A DNA stretch of 64,000 nt, from contig JADJBB010000021.1 of the NCBI GenBank assembly GCA_016703965.1, positions 930,001 to 994,000 on the forward strand, given 5' to 3'. Below are positions 43,041-51,705 of this stretch, piece by piece (the first letter of the stretch is position 1; the number at the start of each line of letters is the position of its first letter). The position numbers and the translations under genes are program-made. The notes under the pieces were generated by a model that made no database searches, was not told the origin of the DNA, and was given only the letters and a program-made list of their open reading frames with translations. The DNA comes from Acidobacteriota bacterium (lineage in GTDB: Bacteria > Acidobacteriota > Blastocatellia > Pyrinomonadales > Pyrinomonadaceae).

Positions 43041-44142
43041 ATGAGCAAACGAGATTATTACGAAATTCTGGGCGTGACGAAGACCTCGACCGAGGTCGAG
43101 ATCAAGCGTGCCTATCGAACCCTCGCGGTTCAGTATCATCCTGACAAGAATCCTGACAATCCGGCGGCGGAAGAGAAATTCAAAGAGGCTGCCGAGGCGT
43201 ATTCCGTGCTTTCGGATGCGCAAAAGCGGGCGGCGTACGACCGTTTTGGGCATCAAGGCGTTGGTGCCGGTGCGGGCGGCGGATTTGATCCCGGGTTTTC
43301 TAATATCGAGGATATCTTCGATATTTTCGGGTTCGGCGATATGTTCGGCCAGCAGGGCAAACGGCGGACGACGGTTCAGCGGTTCGGATCTGAGATACGA
43401 TCTCGAAATTTCGCTTGAGGATGCCGCAACCGGCAAAGACGAAAAACTTCGCATCCCGCGTTTAGAAACCTGTGACGAATGCACCGGCACGGGAGCCGAA
43501 AAAGGCACGACCGCCGAGACTTGCGTCACGTGCGGCGGCAGCGGGCAGACGCGATATCAGCAGGGCTTTTTCAGCGTAATGCGGCCATGCGGCAATTGTC
43601 AGGGCAAGGGCCAGATCATTAAATCGCCGTGTAAAAAATGCCACGGCCAGGGCCGCGTAGAGAAAGAAAAAACGATCGAGATCAAGATACCTGCGGGTGT
43701 CGAGACCGGTTCCCGCTTGCGCGTCACCGGCGAAGGCGAAGCCGGCGTGAACGGCGGGCCGTCTGGCGACCTGTTCATCGTGCTGCACGTGGCGGCGCAT
43801 GAGAATTTCGAGCGTCAGGGAGCCGATCTTTACGCTGCCGTGCCGGTCACATTTGCTCAGGCCGCACTCGGAGCTGAGATCGAGGTCAAAACGCTCGACG
43901 GCGTTGAAAAGCTGAAAGTCCCGTCGGGAACACAGACCGGTACCGTCTTTCGCATCAAGGGCCAGGGAATGCCAAACCTCGGCCATCGCGGCAAAGGCGA
44001 CCTTTTTGTCGCCGTCACGCTTGTGACGCCAAAGACGCTGACCAAAGAACAGCGAAAGCTGCTCGAACAGCTCGCCGAGATCGAGGATGTAGATTTTTCG
44101 GACGAGTCGTTCATCGATAAGGTGCGGAATATTTTTGGGTAG
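43041..44142 (+). CDS. dnaJ: DnaJ co-chaperone, interrupted by one frameshift
   Basis: Hsp40 partner of DnaK. First frame (43041-43380): J domain DYYEILGV with HPD at 33-35, Gly/Phe-rich region, ending TTVQR. The rest continues in the +1 frame from 43381 (GSDLRYDLEISLEDAATGKDEKL) through four zinc-binding repeats (CDECTGTG, CVTCGGSG, CGNCQGKG, CKKCHGQG) and the C-terminal substrate domain to the stop at 44142. The break at CAGC/GGT looks like a loss of two bases (or gain of one). Restored, it would have about 367 residues, normal for DnaJ. Could be a sequence error. Confidence 0.88.
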
Positions 44143-44144
44143 AG

Positions 44145-44290
44145 CCCGGGAACGCAGGAGCCCTCGCCTGCAACGCCGGTTCCTCCGGCGTGAAGCCTCG
44201 GCAAAGAAATACTCGTGCGTTGTAAAATGGCGGCGTCTGTCACACCGCAGAAACTGCGGCGTTGCAGGAGAGGGCGCCTGCGTTCCAGTC
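44145..44290. repeat. GGGAACGC-family palindromic repeat
   Basis: Starts CCCGGGAACGCAGGAGCCCT two bases after the dnaJ stop and ends GGCGCCTGCGTTCCAGTC; outer ends complementary (AACGCAGG / CCTGCGTT), inner CGCCGGTTCCTCCGGCG and CCGCAGAAACTGCGG hairpins. Same design as 10517-10655 and 61238-61378. Confidence 0.78.
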
Positions 44291-44309
44291 ATTTGCCGCT
44301 GATAAAATA

Positions 44310-44702
44310 ATGTTTACTCTCGAACAGATACACGAAGCCCATTCACGCGTCACAAGTGGTGCGGATTTTCCGCAGTTCTTGCAGGATCTGATCGAGCTTG
44401 GCGTTACCGGTAACAGCATTTTCGTGGCCGATGGCCATGCGGAATATTGGGATAAGGACGGAGAGCGGTTGGTTTCTGACGCGGCGTATCCCTCGACAGA
44501 AATAGCTGACGCGTGCGACGTCGATGAGTTTAAAGCCAGGTTGAAGCTACATCAGCAGGGCGGTACTGACTATCCGAAATTCTGCAGCGACTGCGCAGAA
44601 ACCGGCGTCGACCATTGGACGATCGACATGGCTGCTATGACGTGTACCTATTTCGACAAAGCCGGGAACGCTGTGCTGGTCGAGCAAATTCCGACGCCGT
44701 GA
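44310..44702 (+). CDS. DUF1398 family protein
   Basis: A 130-residue soluble protein matching DUF1398 (E. coli YbcV-like): MFTLEQIHEAHSRVTSGADFP, LGVTGNSIFVADGHAEYWD and the repeat-like SDCAETGVDHWTIDMAAMTCTYFDKAGN. Its function is unknown in all members I know. ATG 44310 is chosen at the family start; the reading frame upstream is repeat sequence. The upstream gap is a palindromic element, and another inverted repeat follows 5 nt after the stop. Confidence 0.85.
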   Translation: MFTLEQIHEAHSRVTSGADFPQFLQDLIELGVTGNSIFVADGHAEYWDKDGERLVSDAAYPSTEIADACDVDEFKARLKLHQQGGTDYPKFCSDCAETGVDHWTIDMAAMTCTYFDKAGNAVLVEQIPTP

Positions 44703-44707
44703 CCCGT

Positions 44708-44814
44708 GTCAGAACCGCCTCCCGTAAGGGGGCGGAATGACGTCAGCGAGGATCCAATGCAACGGTTTTGAAAGCCCCGGCACCGTTCCGCCCGCTCACG
44801 CAGGCGGTTCTGAC
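44708..44814. repeat. Inverted repeat GTCAGAACCGCCT
   Basis: Left 44708-44737 (GTCAGAACCGCCTCCCGTAA...) and right 44786-44814 (TTCCGCCC...AGGCGGTTCTGAC). Each arm also folds on itself (CCGCC...GGCGG), the REP-in-inverted-pair (REPIN) layout. Ends 3 nt before the next start codon. Confidence 0.75.
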
Positions 44815-44817
44815 CAT

Positions 44818-45390
44818 ATGGACGCTCAATATTACGAAGATCAGGAATTTGACGGAGTCGATCTTCAGGAAGAAGATCTTACCGACAAAGAATTCGAGAG
44901 CTGTGAATTCTTGCGATGTGATCTCTCCAAATCCGATCTCAGTGGGACGGTTTTCGTCGATTGCGTCTTTCGTGACTGCAATCTATCGCTGGTGAAACTA
45001 AAGGAAGCCGCCCTGAAAACAGTCGATCTTTTCGATTGCAAGATCGTTGGCGTAGATTTTGGCAAATGCAGCGATTTTCTTTTTGCTGTGAGTTTTCAGA
45101 ATTGCCAGCTCGACTATTCGTCTTTCTTCCAGAAGAAATTAAAAGCAACGCGGTTCGCGGACTGCTCGCTCAAGGAATCCAATTTCACGTCCGCCGATCT
45201 CACTTCTGCAGTGTTCCACAACTGCGATCTGATGAAAGCCTCGTTCGTCCAAACCAATCTCGAAAAGGCCGATTTCCGCACCGCGTTCAATTACAGCCTT
45301 GCCCCGGAACTGAATCGTGTTAAGGGCGCGAAATTCTCACACGCGGGAATCGCGGGGTTGCTGGGGAAATATGATATTAAGATCGATTAG
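44818..45390 (+). CDS. Pentapeptide repeat protein
   Basis: A 190-residue protein made largely of A(D/N)Lxx-type repeats: SKSDLSGTVFVDCVFRDCNL, TRFADCSLKESNFTSADLTS, CDLMKASFVQTNLEKADF. These form a right-handed square beta helix. Cys recurs at the same repeat position (FxxC), as in Qnr/McbG-like proteins that mimic DNA and protect gyrase; such a role here is only possible, not shown. ATG 44818 lies 3 nt after the inverted repeat with no clear ribosome binding site. No signal peptide. Confidence 0.85.
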   Translation: MDAQYYEDQEFDGVDLQEEDLTDKEFESCEFLRCDLSKSDLSGTVFVDCVFRDCNLSLVKLKEAALKTVDLFDCKIVGVDFGKCSDFLFAVSFQNCQLDYSSFFQKKLKATRFADCSLKESNFTSADLTSAVFHNCDLMKASFVQTNLEKADFRTAFNYSLAPELNRVKGAKFSHAGIAGLLGKYDIKID

Positions 45391-45486
45391 ACGCAGCGCA
45401 TCTATTAGCTTCCGAGGAGCGAAATGATTGTAGAAGCAGGAGTGGCGAGTCGAATATGGCTCTGCAAAAGCGGCATTAGCCGGGCC

Positions 45487-45588
45487 GAAAATAGGGTACA
45501 GATTTGACGGATCGGACGGATTTACACGGATATGAAAAATATCATCTTTGAAGGTCCGTTACATCCGTTTTATCCGTGTACTATTTCC
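45487..45588. repeat. ACGGAT long hairpin repeat
   Basis: Left 45487-45531 and right 45553-45588 arms of the GGAC/CGGAT-TTACACGGAT family. In the same gap 45391-45486 a GAGGAGCGAAATGATTGTAG stretch resembles yet another dispersed sequence. No gene seen in the gap. Confidence 0.7.
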
Positions 45589-45614
45589 GTAGATACAGTG
45601 GATACCGAATTGAT

Positions 45615-47108
45615 ATGAAATTGCTATCATCCTTCGCTTTTGTTTTTGTTCTAACTGCAGGGCTTTTGGCTCAGTCGCCTTCGAAGGTGATCAGCCAGGC
45701 TAACAAGGCTCTTGGCGGTGAAAAGCCGCTTAAAGCGATTACTTCGTGGCAGCAGACGGGGAAGATAACGCGTGTTTCGGACGGGGCGGCTGGCAATTAT
45801 TCGGCGTTTGGGTCGGGTGGGACGTTCTACGGCGGGATGTATGATCTGAACGGGTTTGAGGTTGCTTACGGCTACAACGGGAAGTCGGGCTGGATACGGG
45901 ATTCGAAAAATGGGTTAAAAACGCTGACAGGAGAAGCCGGGAATGCCTTTCAGGCGGAGGCGGTGTACCGCAACACCCGCTGGCTAAGGGCGAAGGATGA
46001 GAAATCGAAGCTCACCGCCGGTGGTACAGCGACTGTCAATGGAAAGCCTGCAAACGTCGTCGTGCTGACCACAGCAAAGGCGGTAAAGCTCAAGCTTTTC
46101 TTCGATGCGGCAACCGGAATGCTGGTTCGCGAGGAAGTGCCGCAGGGCGGGAAGTCGTTCGAGTACAGCGATCATCGGGTTGTTAATGGCGTACCGACGC
46201 CGTTTGCGTTTCGTTTTGCCGATGGAGACGAGACGTATGACGTTAAGCTTGATGACGTTAAATACAACGTCGCGGTGGCTCGTTCGTCGTTCGACTTTCC
46301 GAAGATGGCGGGCGAACCGCTGCCGGATATTCCGAGTTTGCTGAATGAGATCCGGGCGAACGCTGACAAGGTCGATGAGATCCTCGAAAATTACAGCTAC
46401 ACCGAGACCCGCATCGACCGCGACCTGAACAGCAACGGCGACTTTGTTGTCAAAGGCTCTGAAAAGCGTTCGTACACGTTCTACAAGGGCTATCGTATCA
46501 GCCGGACTCTCGAGAAAAACAACAAGCCGCTTTCTGCTTCGGATCAGGCGAAAGAAGATCGGGACGTCGAAAAACAGGTCGCTGAGATCGAAAAAAAGAT
46601 CGCGGAAAAAGAAAAGAAAGCAGTAGCAGCCGGCGTTGTCGGCCAGCCGAAGGGCGAGGGGCAGAGAATTACGATCGCCGAATCTCTCAAGGGATCGCTC
46701 CTGACGAACCCTCGCCGCGAGCGTTTTAAGAACCGCGATGTGATCGTTTTTGACTATGAGCCGAATCCGGCCTTCAAGCCGCAGACGCGAAACGAGAAGC
46801 TTTTTGCTCTTTGCAACGGAGCCGTTTGGGTAGATACTGCCACGAAACAGGTAGTGCGGTTGGAAGCGGTTTTGACGCAAAGTGCCGGGAACTTCCTGGC
46901 GAAGGCGAAACGCGGAGCATCGTTCAGCCTCGAGAATGAGATCGTCAACAACGAGATCTGGCTGCCGTCGCAGGCTGACATCAACCTGCAGATCAAGATA
47001 TTGTTCGCAGGCATAAACATCAACAATCTCATCAAATATGGCGATTACCGGCGGTTCGAGACCGAGGTCAAAGATGCGACCGTTGGGGATGAGAAGAAGC
47101 CGGACTAA
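45615..47108 (+). CDS. Secreted protein of unknown function with two outer-membrane-lipoprotein-like halves
   Basis: A 497-residue exported protein. Signal peptide 1-20 (TAGLLAQSP). The N-terminal half (about 25-230) has the LolA-like pattern ALGGEKPLKAITSWQQTGKI...WIRDSKNGLKTL...VREEVPQGGKSFEYSDHRVVNGVPTPF; the C-terminal half starts at ENYSYTETRIDRDLNSNGD and has a Lys/Glu coiled segment (EKQVAEIEKKIAEKEKKAV). No catalytic residues apparent. The LolA-like suggestion is weak. Followed by a hairpin repeat. Start 45615 is preferred because the upstream frame lies in the repeat. Confidence 0.7.
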   Translation: MKLLSSFAFVFVLTAGLLAQSPSKVISQANKALGGEKPLKAITSWQQTGKITRVSDGAAGNYSAFGSGGTFYGGMYDLNGFEVAYGYNGKSGWIRDSKNGLKTLTGEAGNAFQAEAVYRNTRWLRAKDEKSKLTAGGTATVNGKPANVVVLTTAKAVKLKLFFDAATGMLVREEVPQGGKSFEYSDHRVVNGVPTPFAFRFADGDETYDVKLDDVKYNVAVARSSFDFPKMAGEPLPDIPSLLNEIRANADKVDEILENYSYTETRIDRDLNSNGDFVVKGSEKRSYTFYKGYRISRTLEKNNKPLSASDQAKEDRDVEKQVAEIEKKIAEKEKKAVAAGVVGQPKGEGQRITIAESLKGSLLTNPRRERFKNRDVIVFDYEPNPAFKPQTRNEKLFALCNGAVWVDTATKQVVRLEAVLTQSAGNFLAKAKRGASFSLENEIVNNEIWLPSQADINLQIKILFAGININNLIKYGDYRRFETEVKDATVGDEKKPD

Positions 47109-47138
47109 TTGTTCTCCTCAGCTGTTTTTGCCCATGAA

Positions 47139-47263
47139 TTGCCACTAGCTTTAGCTAGTGGACAAGGTATGTAGAATAAAAGGCTTTAGCAAAAGCCTTA
47201 TCAGGAATTCGGCTAAAGCCTTTGTTTTGTTAGACCACAACCACTAGCTGAAGCTAGTGGCAA
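47139..47263. repeat. CCACTAGCT composite palindrome
   Basis: Outer arms at 47139-47163 (TTGCCACTAGCTTTAGCTAG...) and 47240-47263 (ACCACTAGCTGAAGCTAGTG...), each itself a palindrome, enclosing a 12-bp stem AAAGGCTTTAGC (47178-47189) / GCTAAAGCCTTT (47212-47223) with T-rich end. The inner stem may terminate the 45615 gene. Confidence 0.75.
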
Positions 47264-47280
47264 CTCAAAAAGAGACAGGA

Positions 47281-47366
47281 AATTAGCCACGGATAGGACG
47301 GATTTACACGGATATTTAAATAGATCTGTGTGAATCCATCTTGTCCGTTTATCTGTGGCCTATTTC
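47281..47366. repeat. ACGGAT long hairpin repeat
   Basis: Left 47281-47313 and right 47324-47366 of the CCACGGATNNGACGGATTT... family. Closes the gap 47109-47391, in which I see no gene. Confidence 0.75.
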
Positions 47367-47391
47367 TTCCAGTGGTTGAAGAACCCGGTCG

Positions 47392-48159
47392 CTATCGCTC
47401 TTCGGTTCTGACTCCGACAACTTCGAACAAAGCATTCTTAAAAAATACTTTTTTCAATAACGCGTCGAGATTTGTCAGCGGGGCGGATCGCTGGGCTTTT
47501 TTGGTCGCGGCGATCGTGGTGTTTTGCTGGAAAACTTTGAGCGGGAGTTTGGCAAAAACGTCGGCTATCTGTTTTTCGCTGAGGTGGACGGTGTGGTCGG
47601 CGAAGGCGGAGAGTTCGAATTTGAGACCGATCGCATTCCACGCGCCGTGGGCTCGCGAGGCGAGATCGTAGAACGGGTGATGGACGTTGACCGTGAAATA
47701 AAGCAGCCCGCCGGGTTTTAGAACGCGGATTATCTCGTCAACCACGGCGAACGGCCGCGTCGCGTGGTCAATGACGTTGTCGCTCATGACGATGTCGAAT
47801 GACGCGTCAGCGAATGGAAGTTCCTCACCGATCGCAGCCACGGTCGGAGCGGTTTGCTGGATGCGTGGAAAGAGTTTTTTGTAGTCGACCGCCAACGGAT
47901 CGACGCCGACGCCGAAGCTGTTCGCGATGCCGAAAACCAGGCCGTGAGCACCGCTGCCGACCTCGAGGACCATGTCGGATTCGCGAAAAGGCTTTATCGA
48001 TTCCAGCTTTTGACGGACTTGCTGCGAACGAAGGAAATTTGTCCGGACGAGCTCGGCTTCGTGCGGCGAATATGCGGCGGATTTGTGTTCCTGGTAATCG
48101 AGCTGGCGTTCGAGAGCCCGCCGGCCGCGTTCCTCCAGCTTTGATTCGGCCCAGCTCAT
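47392..48159 (-). CDS. Class I SAM-dependent methyltransferase
   Basis: A 255-residue methyltransferase_11/25-type fold: VLEVGSGAHGLVFG (motif I), GVDPLAVDY, DASFDIVMSDNVIDHA (motif II/III), IIRVLKPGGLLYFTV. The N-terminal helix SKLEERGRRALERQLDYQEHK is extended. Substrate unknown. The stop of YqeY is 4 nt ahead of its start on the same strand, so the two are one unit. No signal peptide. Confidence 0.85.
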   Translation of the reverse strand: MSWAESKLEERGRRALERQLDYQEHKSAAYSPHEAELVRTNFLRSQQVRQKLESIKPFRESDMVLEVGSGAHGLVFGIANSFGVGVDPLAVDYKKLFPRIQQTAPTVAAIGEELPFADASFDIVMSDNVIDHATRPFAVVDEIIRVLKPGGLLYFTVNVHHPFYDLASRAHGAWNAIGLKFELSAFADHTVHLSEKQIADVFAKLPLKVFQQNTTIAATKKAQRSAPLTNLDALLKKVFFKNALFEVVGVRTEER

Positions 48160-48163
48160 TTGA

Positions 48164-48610
48164 TTATGACAGTTTCGATTTTACGGTTTCGCTGACGAGT
48201 TTGCCGTCGGCGGTTTTGCCGGCGAGGTTCGCGAGGGCCGCTTTCATCAGCATTCCCATGTCCTTCATCGTCGAAGCTCCGGTCGAGGCAACTGCGGCAT
48301 CGACGGCGGCGGCGATCTCTTCAGGCGTCGCTGCCTGCGGCAGATAGACTTCGATGACGGCGATCTCAGTTTTTTCTTTTGCGGCAAGGTCGCTGCGTCC
48401 GGCGGCTTCGTACTGCTCGATCGAATCTCGCCGCTGCTTGACGAGCGACTGCAGGGCTTTTGAGATCTCTTCGTCGGTCAACTCACCGCCTTTGTCGATC
48501 TTGCGGTTCATCAGGTTGGCCTTGACCATGCGAAGCGTCGAGAGCTTTTCAGCCTCTTTCGCCCGCATCGCGGTCGTCATATCGGCGATTATTGTGTCGA
48601 GTAAACTCAT
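48164..48610 (-). CDS. yqeY: YqeY/GatB-like domain protein
   Basis: A 148-residue YqeY-family protein (MSLLDTIIADMTTAMRAKEAEKLSTLRMVKANLMNRKI...VIEVYLPQAATPEEI...MGMLMKAALANLAGKTADGKLVSETVKSKL). It resembles the tRNA-binding tail of GatB/GatE; the role of stand-alone forms is not firmly known. Start ATG 48610 chosen at the family N-terminus; the frame upstream is not family-like. Forms an operon with the methyltransferase 4 nt downstream. Confidence 0.9.
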   Translation of the reverse strand: MSLLDTIIADMTTAMRAKEAEKLSTLRMVKANLMNRKIDKGGELTDEEISKALQSLVKQRRDSIEQYEAAGRSDLAAKEKTEIAVIEVYLPQAATPEEIAAAVDAAVASTGASTMKDMGMLMKAALANLAGKTADGKLVSETVKSKLS

Positions 48611-48674
48611 AGGTTCTGAGTTTAAATCTAGTTCTCGCGAGGTACAAGCCCGACGCACAAAACGTCTAGAGATC

Positions 48675-48753
48675 GTCAATTGTAAACGGGCAGATTGTTA
48701 TTTGGAAGGAGGAATTCTTCTGCCAATTAACAATCAGCCAGTTTACGATTGAC
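48675..48753. repeat. GTCAATTGTAAAC hairpin repeat
   Basis: Left 48675-48705 and right 48723-48753 arms (GTCAATTGTAAAC...GATTGTTATTTGG against its complement, a few mismatches). Lies between yqeY and the next minus-strand gene. Confidence 0.7.
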
Positions 48754-48781
48754 AATTAGATCCAAGCAATTCTCCTAGCTA

Positions 48782-49348
48782 TCACTTAATGGTCGAGCCG
48801 ACGGCCTTTAGCCAGTCGTAAGGTTTTTTGACGACGGCGAGCGTTTTGCCAAAGAAGTTCTTTTTTTTGGGTTTCGAGGCTATCTTCGCGTTCATTTCGT
48901 ATGTTTGCGGAGCCTGGTCGGCGATAGCTCGCGGGTATTCAGTACGAGGGCGAATGGATCGGGTTTTGAATTCGACAGGTTGGTAAACGTTGTACGTGAC
49001 GCTGACCGGACGCAGATCGTCGGCAGTATTTTGAGATACGAAAGTGTTGAGAGCAGGACGTTTACGGGCAACATAGCGGGCCGTCTGCGGAGCGGAGTCA
49101 GGACGCGGATAGAAGGATCGCTCGATCTCGTAGGTTTCTGGAGTTTCGTCCAGAGAGTCCGGGTCGAACTCCGCGATCTCTCCATTACCCACGAATGGCT
49201 CAACCACGTTGCTCTTTAAACTTCGGTCAGTCGCTTGCTCGTCAACCACGAGGAACGACGTTTCGGCCGCCGGATCGCTTGAATGATACGCAATAAAACC
49301 TAACTGAAGACAGAAAACGCCCGATATCGCCAGTACCAACTTTTTCAT
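48782..49348 (-). CDS. Small exported hypothetical protein
   Basis: A 188-residue protein with an N-terminal hydrophobic helix (MKKLVLAISGVFCLQLGFIAYHS), then an acidic low-complexity region (DPDSLDETPETYEIERSF), Arg/Pro-rich central part and a Lys-rich C-terminus (KPKKKNFFGKTLAVVKKPYDWLK). No family recognised. Anchored or exported. A -10-like TATACT and a palindrome lie in its upstream region (49374-49408). Confidence 0.65.
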   Translation of the reverse strand: MKKLVLAISGVFCLQLGFIAYHSSDPAAETSFLVVDEQATDRSLKSNVVEPFVGNGEIAEFDPDSLDETPETYEIERSFYPRPDSAPQTARYVARKRPALNTFVSQNTADDLRPVSVTYNVYQPVEFKTRSIRPRTEYPRAIADQAPQTYEMNAKIASKPKKKNFFGKTLAVVKKPYDWLKAVGSTIK

Positions 49349-49373
49349 TTTCCCGGACCCCCGTGTATGAATC

Positions 49374-49408
49374 GTTTATCAATGATAAACATTCTTGTGA
49401 TTAGTATA
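49374..49408 (-). promoter_or_regulatory. Palindrome and -10 for the exported hypothetical gene
   Basis: On the minus strand TATACT (49403-49408) has only a weak -35 (ATGCAA at 49426-49431). The palindrome GTTTATCATTGATAAAC (49374-49390) lies about where the transcript would start, a typical repressor-operator position. Confidence 0.35.
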
Positions 49409-49607
49409 GCGCTTAAGGCAAAAGGTTGCATAAGCGGATCTTTTCAATTTTCTGAACTGGGAATTAACAAAACTGCGTTTTACACGCATTTTCATGGGAA
49501 TTGTTCCCAAAGCTTGTCGCAGAAGATCGCTGGCCTCAAAATTCGCATGCGGTACTCTTAGATTTTCGCGTACAATCGACGAATTAAAGGATTTTTGGTT
49601 GGGAGAA

Positions 49608-51029
49608 ATGGCAGCCGTGAAGAAGCAACTTAAAGCGTGGGCTCTGGTCGTATTGCTATTTGTTTTTGTGTCGTTCGCGCGGGCCGATTCGCTTGATACG
49701 TTCATCACCGGCCAGATGAAGCAGCGAAAGATCCCGGGCGTATCGATCGCCGTTCTGCGTGACGGAAAGGTCGTGAGGGAGAGTGGCTACGGCTTTGCCG
49801 ATCTCGAATCGCAAACTCCGGCAACAAAGGATAGTGTCTATGAGATCGGGTCGATCTCAAAGCAATTCGCCGCAGAGGCCGTAATGCTCCTGGTCGAGGA
49901 TGGTAAGATCAACCTCGACGATCCGATCACAAAATACCTGCCCGCAAATGCTCCTGAAATCTGGCAAAAGATCACGACCCGCAATTTGCTGAATCACACT
50001 TCGGGCTTGAAGGACTGGACAGAAATAAAGGAGTTCTCGTACCGACGTGAATATTCGGCGGAGGAGTTTGTCGATCTGGTCAAGGGTTTTCCGATCGGAT
50101 TTCAGCCGGGCGACAACTGGCTTTATTCGAACACGAATTTGCCGCTGATCGGCATTATCGTCGAAAAAGCGAGCGGGCGGACGTTCGAGGAGTTTGTGAC
50201 CGAGCGAATAATCAAGCCCTTGAATTTTCCGACCATTCGGTTCAAGCATCAGGAAGATGTCGTTGCAAATCGAGCATCGGGCTATGTTTTGCGAAACGAT
50301 GTTTTGAAAAACGGCGAGCCGTTTCGGCCAAAAGTGATCGCCGCGAGCGGCGGCATATTGGCAACCGCAACCGACCTTGCCCGCTGGTGGGAAGCGGTGA
50401 TGAAAGGCCGCGTAGTGAAACCGGCGAGCCTCGACCAGATGCTTACACCGACGAGGCTAAATGACGGCAGATCGGTCGCGCATGGTTTTGCATTCTTTAC
50501 CGATATGTTCAATGGACACAAGGTGGTGCAGCATTTCGGCTCGACGGTCGGCGGATTTGGCAGCATCGTGCGTTACTACCCGCGGGAAAAAATAACAGTT
50601 TCTGTCATCGGCAATCTCGAGGATGGCGGCTTCGGTGCCGAATACATCGCTAAACGCATCGCTGATCATTTTATTCCGGGAGCATTTGCCGACGGTATGA
50701 AGGAAACGCCCGATTTGACGCCCGGGCAAACGAAAAACGCGCTTCACATCCTGAGCGAGATCGCCGCCGGTCGATCGACCGGCGAGATGTCGACAAATTA
50801 TACCGCGAAGGTTCCTGACGCCTTTCGCAAGCAGCTCGCAGAAAATCTGAAACAAATGAAATCTTTCGTTTATCTAGGCCGTGAAAAGATCACAACCGAT
50901 CATTTCATGCTCGACGCAACGGCGGATGAATTCATTCGCTACCGAATGACGCTTCCGGGAAAGAAAGTCTATTACTATTTCAGGATGAATAAGGAAGGAA
51001 AGATCGGTTGGATCCAGGTTGAGGAATAA
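49608..51029 (+). CDS. Serine hydrolase (beta-lactamase/class C, DD-peptidase-like)
   Basis: A 473-residue exported hydrolase. Signal peptide 1-26 (SFARAD). Active-site SISK (S82-x-x-K85), LYSNTN (YxN) and HFGSTVGGFG (HxG) mark the class C beta-lactamase/esterase superfamily. A ~100-residue C-terminal extension (after about 360) has a DUF3471-like character. Substrates may be peptidoglycan stem peptides, esters or beta-lactams. GGGAG is very close to ATG 49608; the in-frame GTG at 49617 would give better spacing. Two nt separate its stop from the next methyltransferase gene. Confidence 0.9.
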   Translation: MAAVKKQLKAWALVVLLFVFVSFARADSLDTFITGQMKQRKIPGVSIAVLRDGKVVRESGYGFADLESQTPATKDSVYEIGSISKQFAAEAVMLLVEDGKINLDDPITKYLPANAPEIWQKITTRNLLNHTSGLKDWTEIKEFSYRREYSAEEFVDLVKGFPIGFQPGDNWLYSNTNLPLIGIIVEKASGRTFEEFVTERIIKPLNFPTIRFKHQEDVVANRASGYVLRNDVLKNGEPFRPKVIAASGGILATATDLARWWEAVMKGRVVKPASLDQMLTPTRLNDGRSVAHGFAFFTDMFNGHKVVQHFGSTVGGFGSIVRYYPREKITVSVIGNLEDGGFGAEYIAKRIADHFIPGAFADGMKETPDLTPGQTKNALHILSEIAAGRSTGEMSTNYTAKVPDAFRKQLAENLKQMKSFVYLGREKITTDHFMLDATADEFIRYRMTLPGKKVYYYFRMNKEGKIGWIQVEE

Positions 51030-51031
51030 AG

Positions 51032-51646
51032 ATGGACGATCTTCGCGAAACATTCGGTGATATCGATATTTATCTGTTCGATCAGATCCAGAAAGGCCGG
51101 TTTGTGCCCGGGATGAAGGTCCTAGATGCCGGCTGCGGCGGCGGGCGAAATATCTATTGGCTGCTGCAAAATGGCTTCGACGTTTTCGCTGTCGATATCA
51201 ACCCGGACGCGATCGGCGCTATCCAGGATTTGGCAAAAAGGCTCTCTCCGGGGCTTCCGCAGGAGAATTTTCAGGTCGCATCGCTTGATTCGCTGCCATT
51301 TGCGGACGCGAGTTTCGACTGGGTGATCTGCAATGCTGTAATGCATTTTGCCGATGATCGAGAGCAGTTTGACCGATGGCTTTACGAGCAATGGCGTGTA
51401 CTCAAACCCGGCGGAGCATTTTTTGCACGGCTTGCGTCGTCGATCGGCATCGAGGAACTGCTTATCCCAACCTCGAACGGCCGGTTTTTGATGCCCGATG
51501 GATCTGAGCGTTTTGTTGTTGATGAACAAATTCTGAGAGACGCAACGGCGGCTGTCGGAGGCCATTTTCTCGAGCCGATCAAGACTACCAATGTTGAAAA
51601 TCTAAGGTGTATGACGACTTGGGTTCTCGTAAAAGACGTTGCGTAG
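51032..51646 (+). CDS. Class I SAM-dependent methyltransferase
   Basis: A 204-residue methyltransferase: VLDAGCGGGRNIYWLL (motif I), VFAVDINPDAIGAIQDL, LPFADASFDWVICNAVMHFADDREQFDRWLYEQWRVLKPGG. It has the Methyltransf_11-type fold; substrate unknown. ATG 51032 lies 2 nt after the serine hydrolase stop, so it is translated as part of that unit. The TPP-riboswitch transcript starts downstream. Confidence 0.88.
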   Translation: MDDLRETFGDIDIYLFDQIQKGRFVPGMKVLDAGCGGGRNIYWLLQNGFDVFAVDINPDAIGAIQDLAKRLSPGLPQENFQVASLDSLPFADASFDWVICNAVMHFADDREQFDRWLYEQWRVLKPGGAFFARLASSIGIEELLIPTSNGRFLMPDGSERFVVDEQILRDATAAVGGHFLEPIKTTNVENLRCMTTWVLVKDVA

Positions 51647-51661
51647 CAGCGACGGTCTGTC

Positions 51662-51690
51662 TGGGCAAAACTGCCGGATTTCGCTAGAAT
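51662..51690 (+). promoter_or_regulatory. Candidate promoter of thiC transcript
   Basis: TGGGCA (51662-51667), 17-nt spacer, TAGAAT (51685-51690). It lies just ahead of the riboswitch; the -35 is only 4 of 6 matches. Confidence 0.45.
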
Positions 51691-51705
51691 CTTAGAAAGC
51701 ATGTT

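Noticed and set aside
44708..44814. Riboswitch or leader upstream of the pentapeptide gene
   Set aside because: The structure is a symmetric inverted pair of hairpins, matching repeat layout and not a known leader.
45984..46880. 298-codon antisense frame within the secreted protein gene at 45615
   Set aside because: The plus-strand frame has a signal peptide and coherent composition; the antisense frame does not.
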